Shown here: positions 47,891-58,206 of the stretch, piece by piece
How positions within the stretch are numbered: position 1 is the stretch's first letter
How the letters are laid out: every line of letters begins with the position of its first letter
Assembly (NCBI RefSeq): GCF_963675165.1
Contig: NC_087377.1
Span: forward strand, 12,138,632 to 12,202,631
DNA from: Halichondria panicea
Taxonomy: Eukaryota > Porifera > Demospongiae > Suberitida > Halichondriidae
DNA: 64,000 nt
Direction of reading: 5' to 3'
Notes under the pieces: generated by a model
Told to the model about the DNA's origin: nothing
What the model saw: only the letters and a program-made list of their open reading frames with translations
Databases searched by the model: none
Translations under genes and position numbers: made by a program

Positions 47891-50348
47891 ACATTGCCGA
47901 GCTGTCCATAGCCGGGTAGTCTCTGAGTCTGCAGGAAAATGGAATGCAATGAACAATTGTGTCAAGATGAAATTACCTGTCCAGTGTTCATTGTACTGTA
48001 GCCTTCTGAGTTGATTCCTATCTTCTGTAAGGAGGAAAAATCAAAAATCAATGTTTTGTTCAATAGCTCTAGGTAGTGTTACGTACATTGTCTGAGTTGA
48101 GGACCACCTCATCGTAAGTCAGTGCCCCAGCATCCTGTATATAAATACATAGAAAGTGAGTGAACTGCAAATTTTTTATAATATGCCATAAACCAATTTG
48201 ACTAAATGTGAGGTACCATGGTCTACATGTATATAGTGTGAACTGACTGAGCTCTTCTCACCGGGCTACGATTAACTCTGCTGTAACCCTCAGAGTCACC
48301 CTCAGAGTCAGGAGGTTGGGCCTGACAGAGAGATAGATCAAGAGAAGGGGGGGGGGGGGGGGAGATTATTTGAGGCTTTTACTTTCCAGCATCATAATTA
48401 TGTACAACAGCAAAAAAGAATATAACTCACTTTCTTTGCATTCCTTGGGCCATCGTGCCTCAGCTCGCTGTAGTCTCCCTGAGCAGTGACACACAGGTAC
48501 ACACTACACACCGAGTTTATGATCTTACCTGAAGTCCCGACATCTCCACCACATCTTCTCTGAACTCGTCTGATTTCTGCCTCCTCAGTAAGAACAGGGC
48601 AACCACCACAATGACTATGAGACACACTACCACCAATATACCTACAACAACACCACCTACAATAGGTCCAATGCCAGTACCTGGGGGTGATATATGGACA
48701 GAGCAATGTAAAACTAAACAAGTTGTATATAAACATCACCTTCAGTCAGTACACACGTTATTTCCTCAGGCTCAATGCTCCACACTCCAGCATTAGTGCA
48801 AGTGATGGTGTTGGGTTCAGTCAGTGAGAGTCCATTGTTACACTGGTAAGTCAGCACTGTTCCTTCCAACACTGTCTCATTCAACATCTCATAGTTGAAT
48901 ACAATACCATTGACATTTGTTATTGTAATAGTATCGTTGAATGGTACAACAGGTACAGTGCAGTTGACTGTGAATGGCAGATACATATAATACCAATTTA
49001 AACATACATTCTCAAACATTACCTGGCCTCTCCCTGCACACCAAGCTCCCAGGATTCTCCACCCACTCTCCCCTACCCCCCACATCAGTGCATGTACTGG
49101 TCCTCACATCAGGGGGGAACAGTCCCTCGTCACAGCGGTAGATTACCTGTGAGCCTATTAAGAAGGGTGGTGTCCCACCATTGACGTCCACATTACCTCT
49201 GGATGGTGTGGCAGGAGAGCCACAGGTAACTTGGGGATATAATGAGGTCAACATTACACAGTTAATCCACTACGTAGGATATACCTGTTCTGCAGTCATA
49301 GGTCCCAGGATCAGGAGACCACCCACTACTGCCACAGGTTGAGGTTCTCACTTCATTGTCTCCACTACAAGTGAAGGAGAGCATGGATCCACCAATAGTG
49401 ACAGGAGGTGTGTTGGTGATGGTCACCCCAGCAGCAGTAAACGGTGTGGGGCACACAACTGTATAAAGAGAAGTAATACGTGCATGTGTTGTAGGCAAGA
49501 CATAATTATCGTACTTAGATCCACAATTGAAGTTTCATTCATTCCAGCACAGTTAACAGCTCTGATGGTCATATTGTAAGGAGTGTTGTAAGAGACGGTG
49601 ATCTGTCCAGAGGTGGTCCCCACGGTGACTGGTGACTTGGAGAGAGGTGTTAGGGAGATGGTGAGGACATAACTGACAGACACACCACCAGTAGAGGAGG
49701 GGGAGTCCCAGTCCAGAGTGATATTAGAGGAGCTGGGTTGATTTAGAGTGAAAGATACTCTCGGGTTGAGTGGACGTGAGGGTGGATCTGCATGTGGGTG
49801 TATCAAGTTGATCAAGGAATTTATTTATGAAAAGAACTCACCAGCCACAGTGATGGTGAGAGGACCTTCTTGTGAGCTCTCTCCATCACACTCCACCATA
49901 GTACCCTCCACAATGGAGGCCTCAGACAGTGAGGTGAGAGTGGCAGTGAGGGGTCCACTGGAGTCAGTGAGAACACCACGAAATGCTGGATCACCTCCTG
50001 TCTCATTAATATTGGTGTTGGGAATCAAATTGATTCTGAACAACTCTATCCGGCCTTGTGGAGCAGCCATTGCAGCAAACACCGTCCATCGTATGAGACT
50101 ACCAGGCAGAGTGCAGGTGAAGGTGACAGTGTCATCAGGACAAGCCACAGTGGATGGAGATGTTGTCAGTGAGGCTGCAAAAATTTACCTAGATCTAGAA
50201 TCCTGTACCAGGCTATCTCAATCTCCACAACCATTTAGCTCTAATACTTACCTTTCGCTTGCCATGAACAAGCTAGTAATATTATTAGTGTGACCGTAGC
50301 AAACACTAGACGGATACGTAGTAGACACCATATTCTTGAAGCTCCCAT
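44648..50348 (-). CDS. Gene F: Ig-FN3-CCP3 receptor with tyrosine/ITIM tail and Death domain
   Basis: Seventeen minus-strand exons: 50348-50252, 50174-49842, 49787-49515, 49458-49285, 49229-49023, 48967-48740, 48680-48529, 48478-48431, 48321-48262, 48134-48087, 48024-47977, 47928-47893 (or 3 nt longer), 47620-47449, 46480-46347, 46153-45988, 45352-45196, 44744-44648. The total is 2430 nt, about 809 residues plus TAG; every junction phase agrees. Order: long basic leader (MGASRIWCLLRIRL, then a hydrophobic run), Ig (33-143), FN3 (144-234), three CCP (235-437), glycine/valine-rich TM (about 441-469), tyrosine exons (489-568), ITIM exon (569-625), Death domain (about 630-725), proline-rich end (726-809). 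Plausible role: a surface receptor combining phosphotyrosine and Death-fold signalling. CCP3 lacks the second cysteine seen in genes B and C. No transcript evidence is available. Confidence 0.87.
44905..45057. mobile_element. Near-perfect MITE in the last intron of gene F
   Basis: The arms begin CAGAGGAGGTACGACACGCG and end with its exact complement; they extend about 67 bp each with a short centre. ATCCCAACC lies on both sides (44896-44904 and 45058-45066), a 9-bp target duplication. The near identity of the arms means a recent insertion. Confidence 0.93.
45988..46480 (-). other. Gene F Death-domain exons
   Basis: Exon 46480-46347 encodes PDVDKLLDIDQALVQI, then WRELAETMRLPKTMIEQ; exon 46153-45988 encodes IEDSC, CLTEVIDQWMRGC, TWRELAGHL and EEQLAKELI. 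Together they give the six-helix Death pattern with both conserved tryptophans. The split after the third helix is the same as in the ankyrin-Death gene at 764-1130. The acceptor of the first exon is preceded directly by a (CA)n run. Confidence 0.82.
46483..46549. repeat. (GT)n microsatellite at the Death exon acceptor
   Basis: About 33 TG units on the plus strand, i.e. (CA)n ending in CAG on the coding strand, immediately before the exon at 46480. It occupies the place of a normal polypyrimidine tract. Confidence 0.95.
47449..48478 (-). other. Gene F tyrosine-motif and ITIM exons
   Basis: Exon by exon: 48478-48431 GDYSELRH; 48321-48262 EGYSRV; 48134-48087 LTYDEVVL; 48024-47977 EGYSTM; 47928-47893 PGYGQL; 47620-47449 VVYAAL and VTYATV. 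LTYDEV, VVYAAL and VTYATV fit the ITIM consensus (S/I/V/L)xYxx(I/V/L); the others are looser YxxΦ or YxxM motifs. The first five exons are 48, 60, 48, 48 and 36-39 nt, each starting and ending in phase 0. Confidence 0.8.
47853..47890. repeat. (CA)n microsatellite after a gene F donor
   Basis: Nineteen or so CA units. On the coding strand the exon ends GGCAATGTGGTGTGTGTG, so the donor site merges with the repeat and its exact position is ambiguous (36- or 39-nt exon). Confidence 0.9.
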
Positions 50349-50479
50349 CCTGTCCTAGACATATAGGTACTAGGTAGGTAGGTAAGCCCTTGAACTTGTA
50401 ATTTATAGGGGTGCTGCTTCGCCACTTGTGAACACTTGCGCTACCCTAGCCTTGATCCCAGGCCGCACTTTGGCTGAAA

Positions 50480-50570
50480 GATCAGTGGACCAAAGTGGCC
50501 AACTTGAATTATGCACCAGGTTCTGTGGTCACAGTGCTAAATTCAAGTTGGCCACTTTGGTCCACTGATC
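50480..50570. repeat. 31-bp perfect inverted repeat upstream of gene F
   Basis: GATCAGTGGACCAAAGTGGC at 50480 continues to 50510 and is mirrored at 50540-50570. It lies beside two TAGCC(T)TGATCCCAGGCCGCACTT repeats (50450 and 50622). It sits in the gene F/gene H divergent interval. Confidence 0.9.
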
Positions 50571-51433
50571 ACCTCTGGGTTTCCCCCATGTGCTCCCCGG
50601 GGGGGGGAATATCATTGATTAGCCTCGATCCCAGGCCGCACTTCCCGCTAGGGAAGTGGGCCTGGTATCGACTGCTTACACATGCGCTAATATCCCCCGG
50701 TATCTGGGGGCTTTGGATAACATCGTTTATGCTCAGTAAAACTATGACATCACAACGAAAGGAAGTGGATTGAAGGAAGTAGATAGAAAGTTCGATTGAA
50801 GGTTTCTAGCCCATCGGATAGCATTCTGTGATAGCTACCCTTAGCCTGCTATGTTAACAAAAGACTCACAGCCTGCAACAGTGTGGATGACGATCGTCTG
50901 AAAGGAGTGACGGCTGATAAGAGCCTATATGGACAGGCCACGCCCATTTAACACTAACTTTGGTGAAAGTCTACTATACTACTGCTACTGATTCTATCAG
51001 AAGAAAATAGCAGTACAACAAACCTACACAGCTCTGTTTCTAGCTAGCTAGCTATATAGCTCTGTGTATGACTTTTAGAATATTTTCTCTGATGTATCCC
51101 CAGTATTATAGGAATATTTACGGGTAAAATAATCCAATATTATAGTATTATAGAAATATTTACGGGAAAAAATCCAATAATTTGGCGCATGCGCAAGCAG
51201 TCGATAGCAGGCCTTCTTTCAAAGGCCTGTGAAGGAGGCTAATCATTGATAGGTGCATTATTTACGGTGCTGAATCATTGTAATGATGTAATGTTTATAA
51301 TGACGTCACTGCTTCAAACACGGTGAACTTAGACAACCCCATAGGGAATAGAGAAAAGTGGGCGTGGGAAACCGGAATGTGAATCTAGTCTACAATTAAT
51401 ATTGGTTTTTATACTGTCAAGCAAAGAGCAAAG
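50571..51433. other. Divergent interval between genes F and H
   Basis: Repeat fragments (TAGCCTCGATCCCAGGCC at 50621, GGCCTGTGAAGGAGGCTA at 51224) and AT-rich DNA with a duplicated AATATTTACGGG block (51112 and 51155). No TATA-like or other promoter motif could be assigned. Confidence 0.4.
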
Positions 51434-52944
51434 ATGACTTTCGTAGCAAGAGTAAGTTATTTAGATGATAGTCTAGGGAGAGATCTATCTTAATTTCCTA
51501 CCGATTGTTTTCCCAGGTGAAGGTGTCCTATGTATTATTTTGTATAAACCTTCAGTACATTAATTATGATCAAATCTATATATTTTCTATTGAATAGGTA
51601 GTGTTGTTGCTTGCTCTTGCAATTCAAGCATCAGTTTTATATGGTAAGTAGCTACAGTGATTTTTGTCCCATCAAGAGATCGATTCTGATTTTGTTTTTA
51701 CATTTAGGTCAGGTGGTAGACATTGCTTCAGATTTAGACACAGCCGGTCGTAACTTTTCCTGTACTGGCGAAGTTGTCACATACACTTGCAGTGGTCAAG
51801 GAAACACTTTAACTATAAATTGTCCACCATTATTCACTTCGAATGTATTCCTCAGCAATGACCCTGTCCCTGATGCTGTTTCCACTGTTCCGAATGTTAT
51901 TCTTACCCTAACAAACAGAGTAATAAACGGGTCGCGTACATTTTATGCTGTAAACCTGCAAATCACAGTGTTGAATGATGCACGAATCGATGTTTCATGC
52001 TCTACTAACGCTACAAACAATGTTGCAATACCACTGATCCATGAGTGTAAGTTGTTCAGCTGTTCATAATTAAAAATTATAATTATATAAAACTTTAATT
52101 CATACAGCAAGTACAATCGAACCACCATCCATTGTGACATTTTCTGGAGACATGACACTATCATGGACCCCACCTTTGAACCCTCAGTTTGACATTGATT
52201 ATTATATTGTGAGAATTTACGTGGATGGAATTTTGAACACAACTAGGAGCTCTCGTGATAATAGTCTGGATATAGATGTCCCGGGAAATATCACTGCTAC
52301 TGTTAGTACTGTTAGCACTTGCGACAAAGTTAGTGACTCACAACCGTCTGATGGATTTATCATCATTGGAGAAAGCACCAATATACCAATACTAGTCCCT
52401 GATAATCAAGGTTTGTTCGAACTTTTAGTGCATGTGCTCACAAACATATATAGGAACAAAATTGTGCCGTATTATAGTTACGACACTTCCTTGTAAAATA
52501 ATACTTTTTCTGTAGGATTGATTGGTGGCATTGTGGTTCTCGCAATATTGTGTGCTGTCTTCCTCATCGCTTTTGTAACACTGGCATTGTTGTTCGCAAT
52601 GTTAAGGAAAACAGTAAGCATTCAATTTATGTATAATTATACTCTGCAGGAGCCAATGCATGTGGTTGAATGTGAGCCAAAAGGTTGTATTACCTTGTTT
52701 TTACACTTCCCTTGCAGATATCAAAGTTGAAACAAAATCAACGACAGGTGCGTTTAGTAACATTTATGTAAAGAGCTGTTGAATCTCCAAATAATACATT
52801 TTGGTTTTAGAAAAGTTTATTTGGGGATGGCACTGTCCCTCATTATTTACGTTATGCTCTGTAAAGTGTTAAGACTGATTTAGTAATGTCTAAGATTGGA
52901 ATGATTTTGCGTTATTTTTCTTTTTCTCACTGTAGGATTCTTGA
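51434..52944 (+). CDS. Gene H: short Ig-FN3 transmembrane receptor
   Basis: Exons: 51434-51451, 51598-51643, 51708-52046, 52108-52410, 52516-52613, 52718-52747, 52936-52944. The total is 843 nt, 280 residues plus stop. The leader is split over two exons (MTFVAR, then VVLLLALAIQASVLYG). The Ig domain (about 22-134) has FSCTGEVVTYTC and IDVSCSTN; FN3 (135-235) has LSWTPPLNPQFDIDYYIVRI; TM about 237-264 (GLIGGIVVLAILCAVFLIAF), followed by RK. It lacks CCP modules, and the tail is very short (KLKQNQRQDS) with no tyrosine. If the last junction were different, the alternative frame would read DIYQDSVVYVHSK; I could not find a junction that supports it. It may act as a decoy or partner receptor. Confidence 0.75.
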
Positions 52945-54065
52945 AGAAACTGACATTTATCAAGATAGTGTAGTGTATGTACATAGTAAATGTGTGCTGC
53001 CTTAAATTTGTATGTACCTGTTATTAGGCAAGTACCTTACCTAGTGTGCAACGTTGTGAGTGTACTCGTGACCCTTTAAAGTAGTCTATACTGTCAAGAC
53101 TATACTAAGTATAGACTCACTATTCCGGCATTGAAGTACAAACCAGGCAATCATACTAGTAGATCCAGGAATTGTCTGATCATTATGCCTCGAGGCGTAG
53201 CCGCACGAGGGATACGGTAAAGCTGACTGTGTTGTGTGTGTGTCTGTAACTGCTCAACGGTTGCAATGCGACGAAAGCTAACAGTTTCTATAGGTTTCTA
53301 GCCACGTTCTCTTGGATTTTGATTCGTGGATTAGCAAACTAAAGCTTCTTTCTCGAGTTATGGCTAGTTTGACTCACATTGAAGGCTGTTGCAGTCTCTT
53401 CAGAATCTTTCATAGCATCATCTGTCCGCACAAACTTTCTATTCAACATATGAGTTAGCCTTGCACTAAAGCGCTAGCTTTTTGTTAGCTACAATACTCA
53501 GATGAAAACAGCTAGCTAGCTAGCAGTAGTTATTTGTGAAATTGATCTCTTTGGACACACCTTTAATTATTCCTATGGATGTAATGCGCATGCGCGCTCA
53601 TTCCCTGTGTGAGAAAATAAGATCCAGATCCAGATCCTCCTGGCAGAATCATCTTTGTCTTGAGGGGCCTGGTAAGCCACAAAACACTACCATATAACAA
53701 TATAGATAACAATATGCATGTACACAGGTCTTTTCTTCTTAGATATTATATACACTGAACTACAGATCCTGGAAGAATCAATTTTCTTCTTTCTTGAGGT
53801 CCTGGTAAGCCACATAATACAATAAATAATAACAACAATAGATGCATGTAAATAAGTCTTTTCTTCTCAGTGACTTTATATAGATAAGCTAACTTTAATA
53901 TAAAATTCATTAATAGAAACTACTCTAATACTTTTAAGCGAAAGCAAAAACATGGCGAGAGGCATTAGCACAGCGCCAGCTTGAACACTAGTTCAAACTC
54001 ATGAGTACTGACATTCGCATGATGAGTTTCAATTGTAGGGGTTGGGCCTCAAGTTCAGCATTTAT
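52945..54065. repeat. Repeats downstream of gene H
   Basis: 53186-53520 is a second copy of the dispersed repeat of 20987-21480 (GCCTCGAGGCGTAGCCGCAC, GATACGGTAAAGCTGACTG). A local direct repeat around CAGATCC/TCCTGG and GTAAGCCACA lies at 53620-53830. No exon was seen. Confidence 0.6.
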
Positions 54066-54295
54066 CACAGGAAAGGGATTGGAAACGACCAGGCCGCCCT
54101 GTGTCAAAGCATAGATTGAAAAGGAAGGGGATTGGAAACGAACAGGCCTGGGATCGAGGCTAGTTCTAATGTAGCACTCGTTCTATGGTCCAGGAATTTC
54201 TTGGACCGGTAATTGCCCGCACAAGGTGTATTACCCATGAATATCATTATGATGCTACAAAACGCTGACTCAGCTAGATAAGTTGCACATTAGAA
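54066..54295. repeat. Overlapping transposon fragments
   Basis: Two copies of the 7-bp-family end core GGGATTGGAAACGA (54075, 54128), then GGCCTGGGATCGAGGCTA and a core with AATTTCTTGGACCGGTAATT matching the nested MITE at 14973-15209. Confidence 0.7.
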
Positions 54296-55036
54296 TTAGA
54301 AGCAGTAGCACTGGTAGCAGTAGTAGCACTGGTAGCAGCAGTAGTACTGGTAGCAGCAGTAGCACTGGTAGCGCTGGTAGCAGCAGTAGCACTGGTAGCA
54401 GTAGTAGCACTGGTAGCACTGGTAGCACTGGTAGCAGCAGTAGCACTGGTAGCAGCAGTAGCACTGGTAGCAGTAGTAGCGCTGGTAGCAGCAGTAGCAG
54501 TAGTAGCACTGGTAGCAGCAGTAGCACTGGTAGCAGCAGTAGCACTGGTAGCAGCAGTAGCACTGGTAGCAGCAGTAGCACTGGTATATCCATTTTTTAC
54601 GCTCCTGTTCCAACTGCCACTATTTTACATCAAGTGTTAACAGTACATTACAATATAGCACTGGTAGCAGCAGTAGCAGTAGCATTGGTAGCACTGGTAG
54701 CGCTGGTAGCAGCAGTAGCACTGGTAGCACTGGTAGCAGCAGTAGCACTGGTAGCAGCAGTAGCGCTGGTAGCAGCAGTGGCACTGGTAGCAGCAGTAGC
54801 ACTGGTAGCAGCAGTATAGCGCTGGTAGCAGTAGTAGCAGCAGTAGCACTGGTAGCACTGGTAGCGCTGGTAGCAGCAGTAGCACTGGTAGCACTGGTAG
54901 CGCTGGTAGCACTGGTAGCACTGGTAGCAGCAGTATAGCGCTGGTAGCAGTAGTATCACTGGTAGCACTGGTAGCACTGGTAGCAGCAGTAGCACTGGTA
55001 GCACTGGTAGCGCTGGTAGCAGCAGTAGCACTGGGG
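54296..55036. repeat. Minisatellite array, left (AGCACTGGT-type)
   Basis: Tandem 9-bp and 18-bp units made of AGCACTGGT and AGCAGCAGT, in two blocks (54296-54590 and 54655-55036) separated by a 65-bp unique spacer. The ORFs here (Gly-Ser-Thr, Leu-Pro-Val or Cys-Tyr runs) are products of the repeat in every frame, so I do not call genes. Confidence 0.95.
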
Positions 55037-55194
55037 GGAAATATCTTTCATTGAAAAAATTATATATAATGTTACAAAAATATTGCAATGAAAGTAGTAG
55101 TCTATCTATCAATAGATAAAGAAATGTACCTAGGACTCATACACTTAAAACATACAAAACCATAACAAAATGGTTTTGCAATGTATGTTCAAGC

Positions 55195-55390
55195 CAAACT
55201 CCACTCCCGAGCCAGAGAATCCAAACTCCACTACCGAGCGGCCAGAGAACCCAAACTCCACTCCCGAGCCAGATAACTCGAACTCCACTCTTGAGCCAGA
55301 GAAGAACCCAAACTCCACTCCCGAGCCAGAGAACCCGAACTCCACTCCAGAGCTACAGAATAACCCGAACTCCAGAACCCAAACTCCACT
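55195..55390 (+). repeat. 24-27 bp tandem repeat between the arrays
   Basis: About seven copies of a unit like CCAAACTCCACTCCCGAGCC, then AGAGAA, encoding (N)PNSTPEPE. The frame is kept over most units despite length variation in multiples of three, up to a changed end. It may be a fragment of a low-complexity secreted protein, but no leader or splice context was found. Confidence 0.75.
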
Positions 55391-55785
55391 CATCCTCATG
55401 AGCCGCCACCGGAGAGTGCTAAGCAACGGATTCCCCGGAAACGATATTATACGAGATCAAAAGCCGAGGCTCCCCCAATTTCGAAGAGGCTGCTGTGCAA
55501 GGGTGACTCTTCATTCTCACAGTAACTATTGTGGTTACTCTATATAATTATGACTTGGACTTCGCATTGCTATACTGATTATTATGTGATTGTTTTGCTA
55601 TGTTTTTTTCATGATCATCACGCCTTATAGTTTGTCAGTTGTCACTGCATGTAAATTTTACGCGGTGTCTGCGGCCTACTGTGTAGAGAGAGTGCCCATG
55701 CATGTTACATAAATGTGAATAATAGGCTAAGAAATGTTGCTGATAATACCATTGTGTATATAGTAGATAAAAGAAAACTCTTTCA

Positions 55786-56478
55786 CTGCTGCTATACCAG
55801 CGCTATACCAGCGCTATACCAGCGCTATACCAGTAGTGCTACTGTTGCTATACTGCTGCTACTAGTGCTACCAGTGCATGCTGCTACCAGCGCTACCAGT
55901 ACGTGCTACTGGTGCTACTGCTACTACTAGTGGTACCAGTGCTACTGCTGCTACCAGCGTTATACCAGTGCTACCAGTGCTACTACTGCTACCAGTGCTA
56001 CTGCTGCTACCAGTGCTCCTACTGCTACCAGCGCTACCAGTGATACTACTGCTACCAATGCTACTGTTGCTACCAGCGCTACCAGTGCTACTACTGCTAT
56101 CAGCGCTACCAGAGCTACCAGTGCTACTGCTGCTACCAGCGCTACCAGTGCTACTACTGCTACCAGTGCTACCAGTGCTACTATTGCTACCAGTGCTACT
56201 ACTGCTACCAATGCTACTGCTGCTACCAGTGCTACCAGTGCTACTGCTGCTACCAGCGCTACCATTGCTACCAGTGCTACTAGTGCTACTACTGCTACCT
56301 ATGCTACTGCTGCTACCAGTGCTACTGCTGCTACCAGCGCTACCAGTGATACTACTGCTACCAATGCTACTGCTGCTACTGCTGCTACCAGTGCTACCAG
56401 CGCTACCAGTGCTACTACTGCTACCAGTGCTACTGCTGCTACCAGTGCTACCAGTGCTACTATAGTGCTACTGCTACT
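55786..56478. repeat. Minisatellite array, right (reverse orientation)
   Basis: Units ACCAGTGCT and ACTGCTGCT, the reverse complement of the left array, over about 690 bp. Together the two arrays form a giant inverted repeat with a roughly 750-bp centre. Confidence 0.95.
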
Positions 56479-56488
56479 ACTAGTTACC

Positions 56489-58206
56489 TAGCCTCGATTC
56501 CAGGCCGATTAAAATACGGCCTGGTACCTATTGCAGGGTAATGCGCATGCGTTAGTTTATTCACCAAAATCTGGGGAATCCCCTTTTGCTTCCCTCAACT
56601 ATTTTCTATCTTTGTAAACATCAGCTTAGCTCTCTATTGCGTTGTTCCAGAAGGCTTTCACACTAGTCTGAAGCCAGGAGAGGCTCTCATCTACCTCTAT
56701 GACGGTTGTATGGTCAGGATGTCTTACCATGGATCTGTACAGGCTATGGGAAGTGTAGAGTTAGACTGGAAACCACGCCCCTTTCTTTAGGGAAAGAGAC
56801 TGGCCAGGTGACTATCAACGACTCGTCTTCATTGCGTACTGAATTTTGCGGAAGTGGTTCAGGGAAAAGGGTGTGGTCACCAGTGTTGCGGTTTAGTATA
56901 CTTTGGCTAGATCGAGCTAGATCTACTGTACTCTAGCAAGCTAGCTAGCTAGCTCAGCCACCTACCAAACTTAATTTCAATCACAAGTCAACTGCTGCAA
57001 AACTATGTCCAAGTCTGGAGCTAGCTGTCACCTGGATGTACCTAGTTCTTGTCCTGTCTGTGGCAATGATACCGCTGTAATAGAAACTCAAATGTTGCTG
57101 GCAATAGGGCAAAGCAAAGGGACTTTCCATAAACCAGTTGGCAGAGAGACAAATATATCTACTGACTTCTGTCTGTTATTTTTTGCAGTGGCCTTGTAGC
57201 TATCCAGGTTATAGCAACTTTAGAATTGCTTCATTGGAGAAGTACTGATAGACAACTTATATCCAAACAGCTAGCTAAGTAGACATAACATTTATACTGC
57301 AACTGTACAGCTAAAAATATTAATACTCACATAATAATAAAATTTATGCAATATTGTGGTTTAGATATCTCCCACGTATTCATGCACACACTACATTCCA
57401 AGCATTCCGTTGGGACGAGTCGTTGATAGTCACCTGGCCAGTCTCTTTCCCTAAAGAAAGGGGCGTGGTTTCCAGTCTAGTGTAGAGTACAAGGGGGTAT
57501 TATGAGACCTCTAAATGTTTCTGACCCCCCTGTCTTGCAGTAATCTTGAGGGAGCTAAATAGCCTGTTCACTAACTACTATGGTCAATAGGCTTGCATGC
57601 AAGCAAAAAAAAAATTAGTGACAGTGCTTTGTTCGCAGCTAATGCTAGCATTTAGTGTTCAAAGTGATTCGGGTATTATGAGACAGGGGGGGGTATTATG
57701 AGACACCATTGCAATTAATTAATTTTAACGCTAATTGGCTGTTATAACATAATGGGGAACTTTCTGATATATAATATAGTGATTATTCTTCCTATAAAAA
57801 CAGTTACTCCTGTTTTAACAGATACCTAGTGAATTTTACTACAAAACATTTGGCACCCACTTAAATTTGGTCACTTAAAATGTTTTTTCCAATTAAACTG
57901 CTACTCGCGAAGACAACCCGGCTATAGGACAGTCCTAGACGTAGATGAGAGCATCTTTTGTCTTAAAACTAGTGTTCAAGCCTTCTAGACCAACGCAATA
58001 GACGGCATAAGCCACAGCTTCACAGAACTCAGTCATAGAGATAAAGTATTACGGAACATATTGGACTAATTTCTGGTATAATTTACTAAGGTTTTACGTT
58101 CGTGGTACGATTACCCATATTCTGGGTAATTTGAAGCGCATGCGCACTATCACCCCTGCAATAGGTACCAGGCGGCCGTATTTTAATCGGCCTTGAATCG
58201 AGGCTA
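56489..58206. mobile_element. Complete 1.7-kb transposon with TAGCCTCGATTC ends
   Basis: Begins TAGCCTCGATTCCAGGCCG and ends with TTGAATCGAGGCTA; the arms carry GCCTGGTACCTATTGCAGG and its complement. CTAGTTACC lies on both sides (56480-56488 and 58207-58215), a 9-bp duplication. It contains a 66-bp perfect internal inverted repeat (56762-56827 and 57414-57479). No transposase was recognised; ORFs inside are short. Long arms and a 9-bp duplication suggest a Mutator-like class, by inference. Confidence 0.88.

Noticed and set aside
49748..50293. 181-codon plus-strand ORF
   Set aside because: It is the shadow of the Ig exon of gene F on the opposite strand.
54283..54819. Long ORFs of Gly/Ser/Thr, Leu/Pro/Val or Cys/Tyr
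   Set aside because: They are six-frame translations of the AGCACTGGT minisatellite; all frames are open, so openness is not evidence of coding.
54296..56478. CRISPR array
   Set aside because: Units are contiguous short tandem repeats without spacers, in a eukaryotic context.
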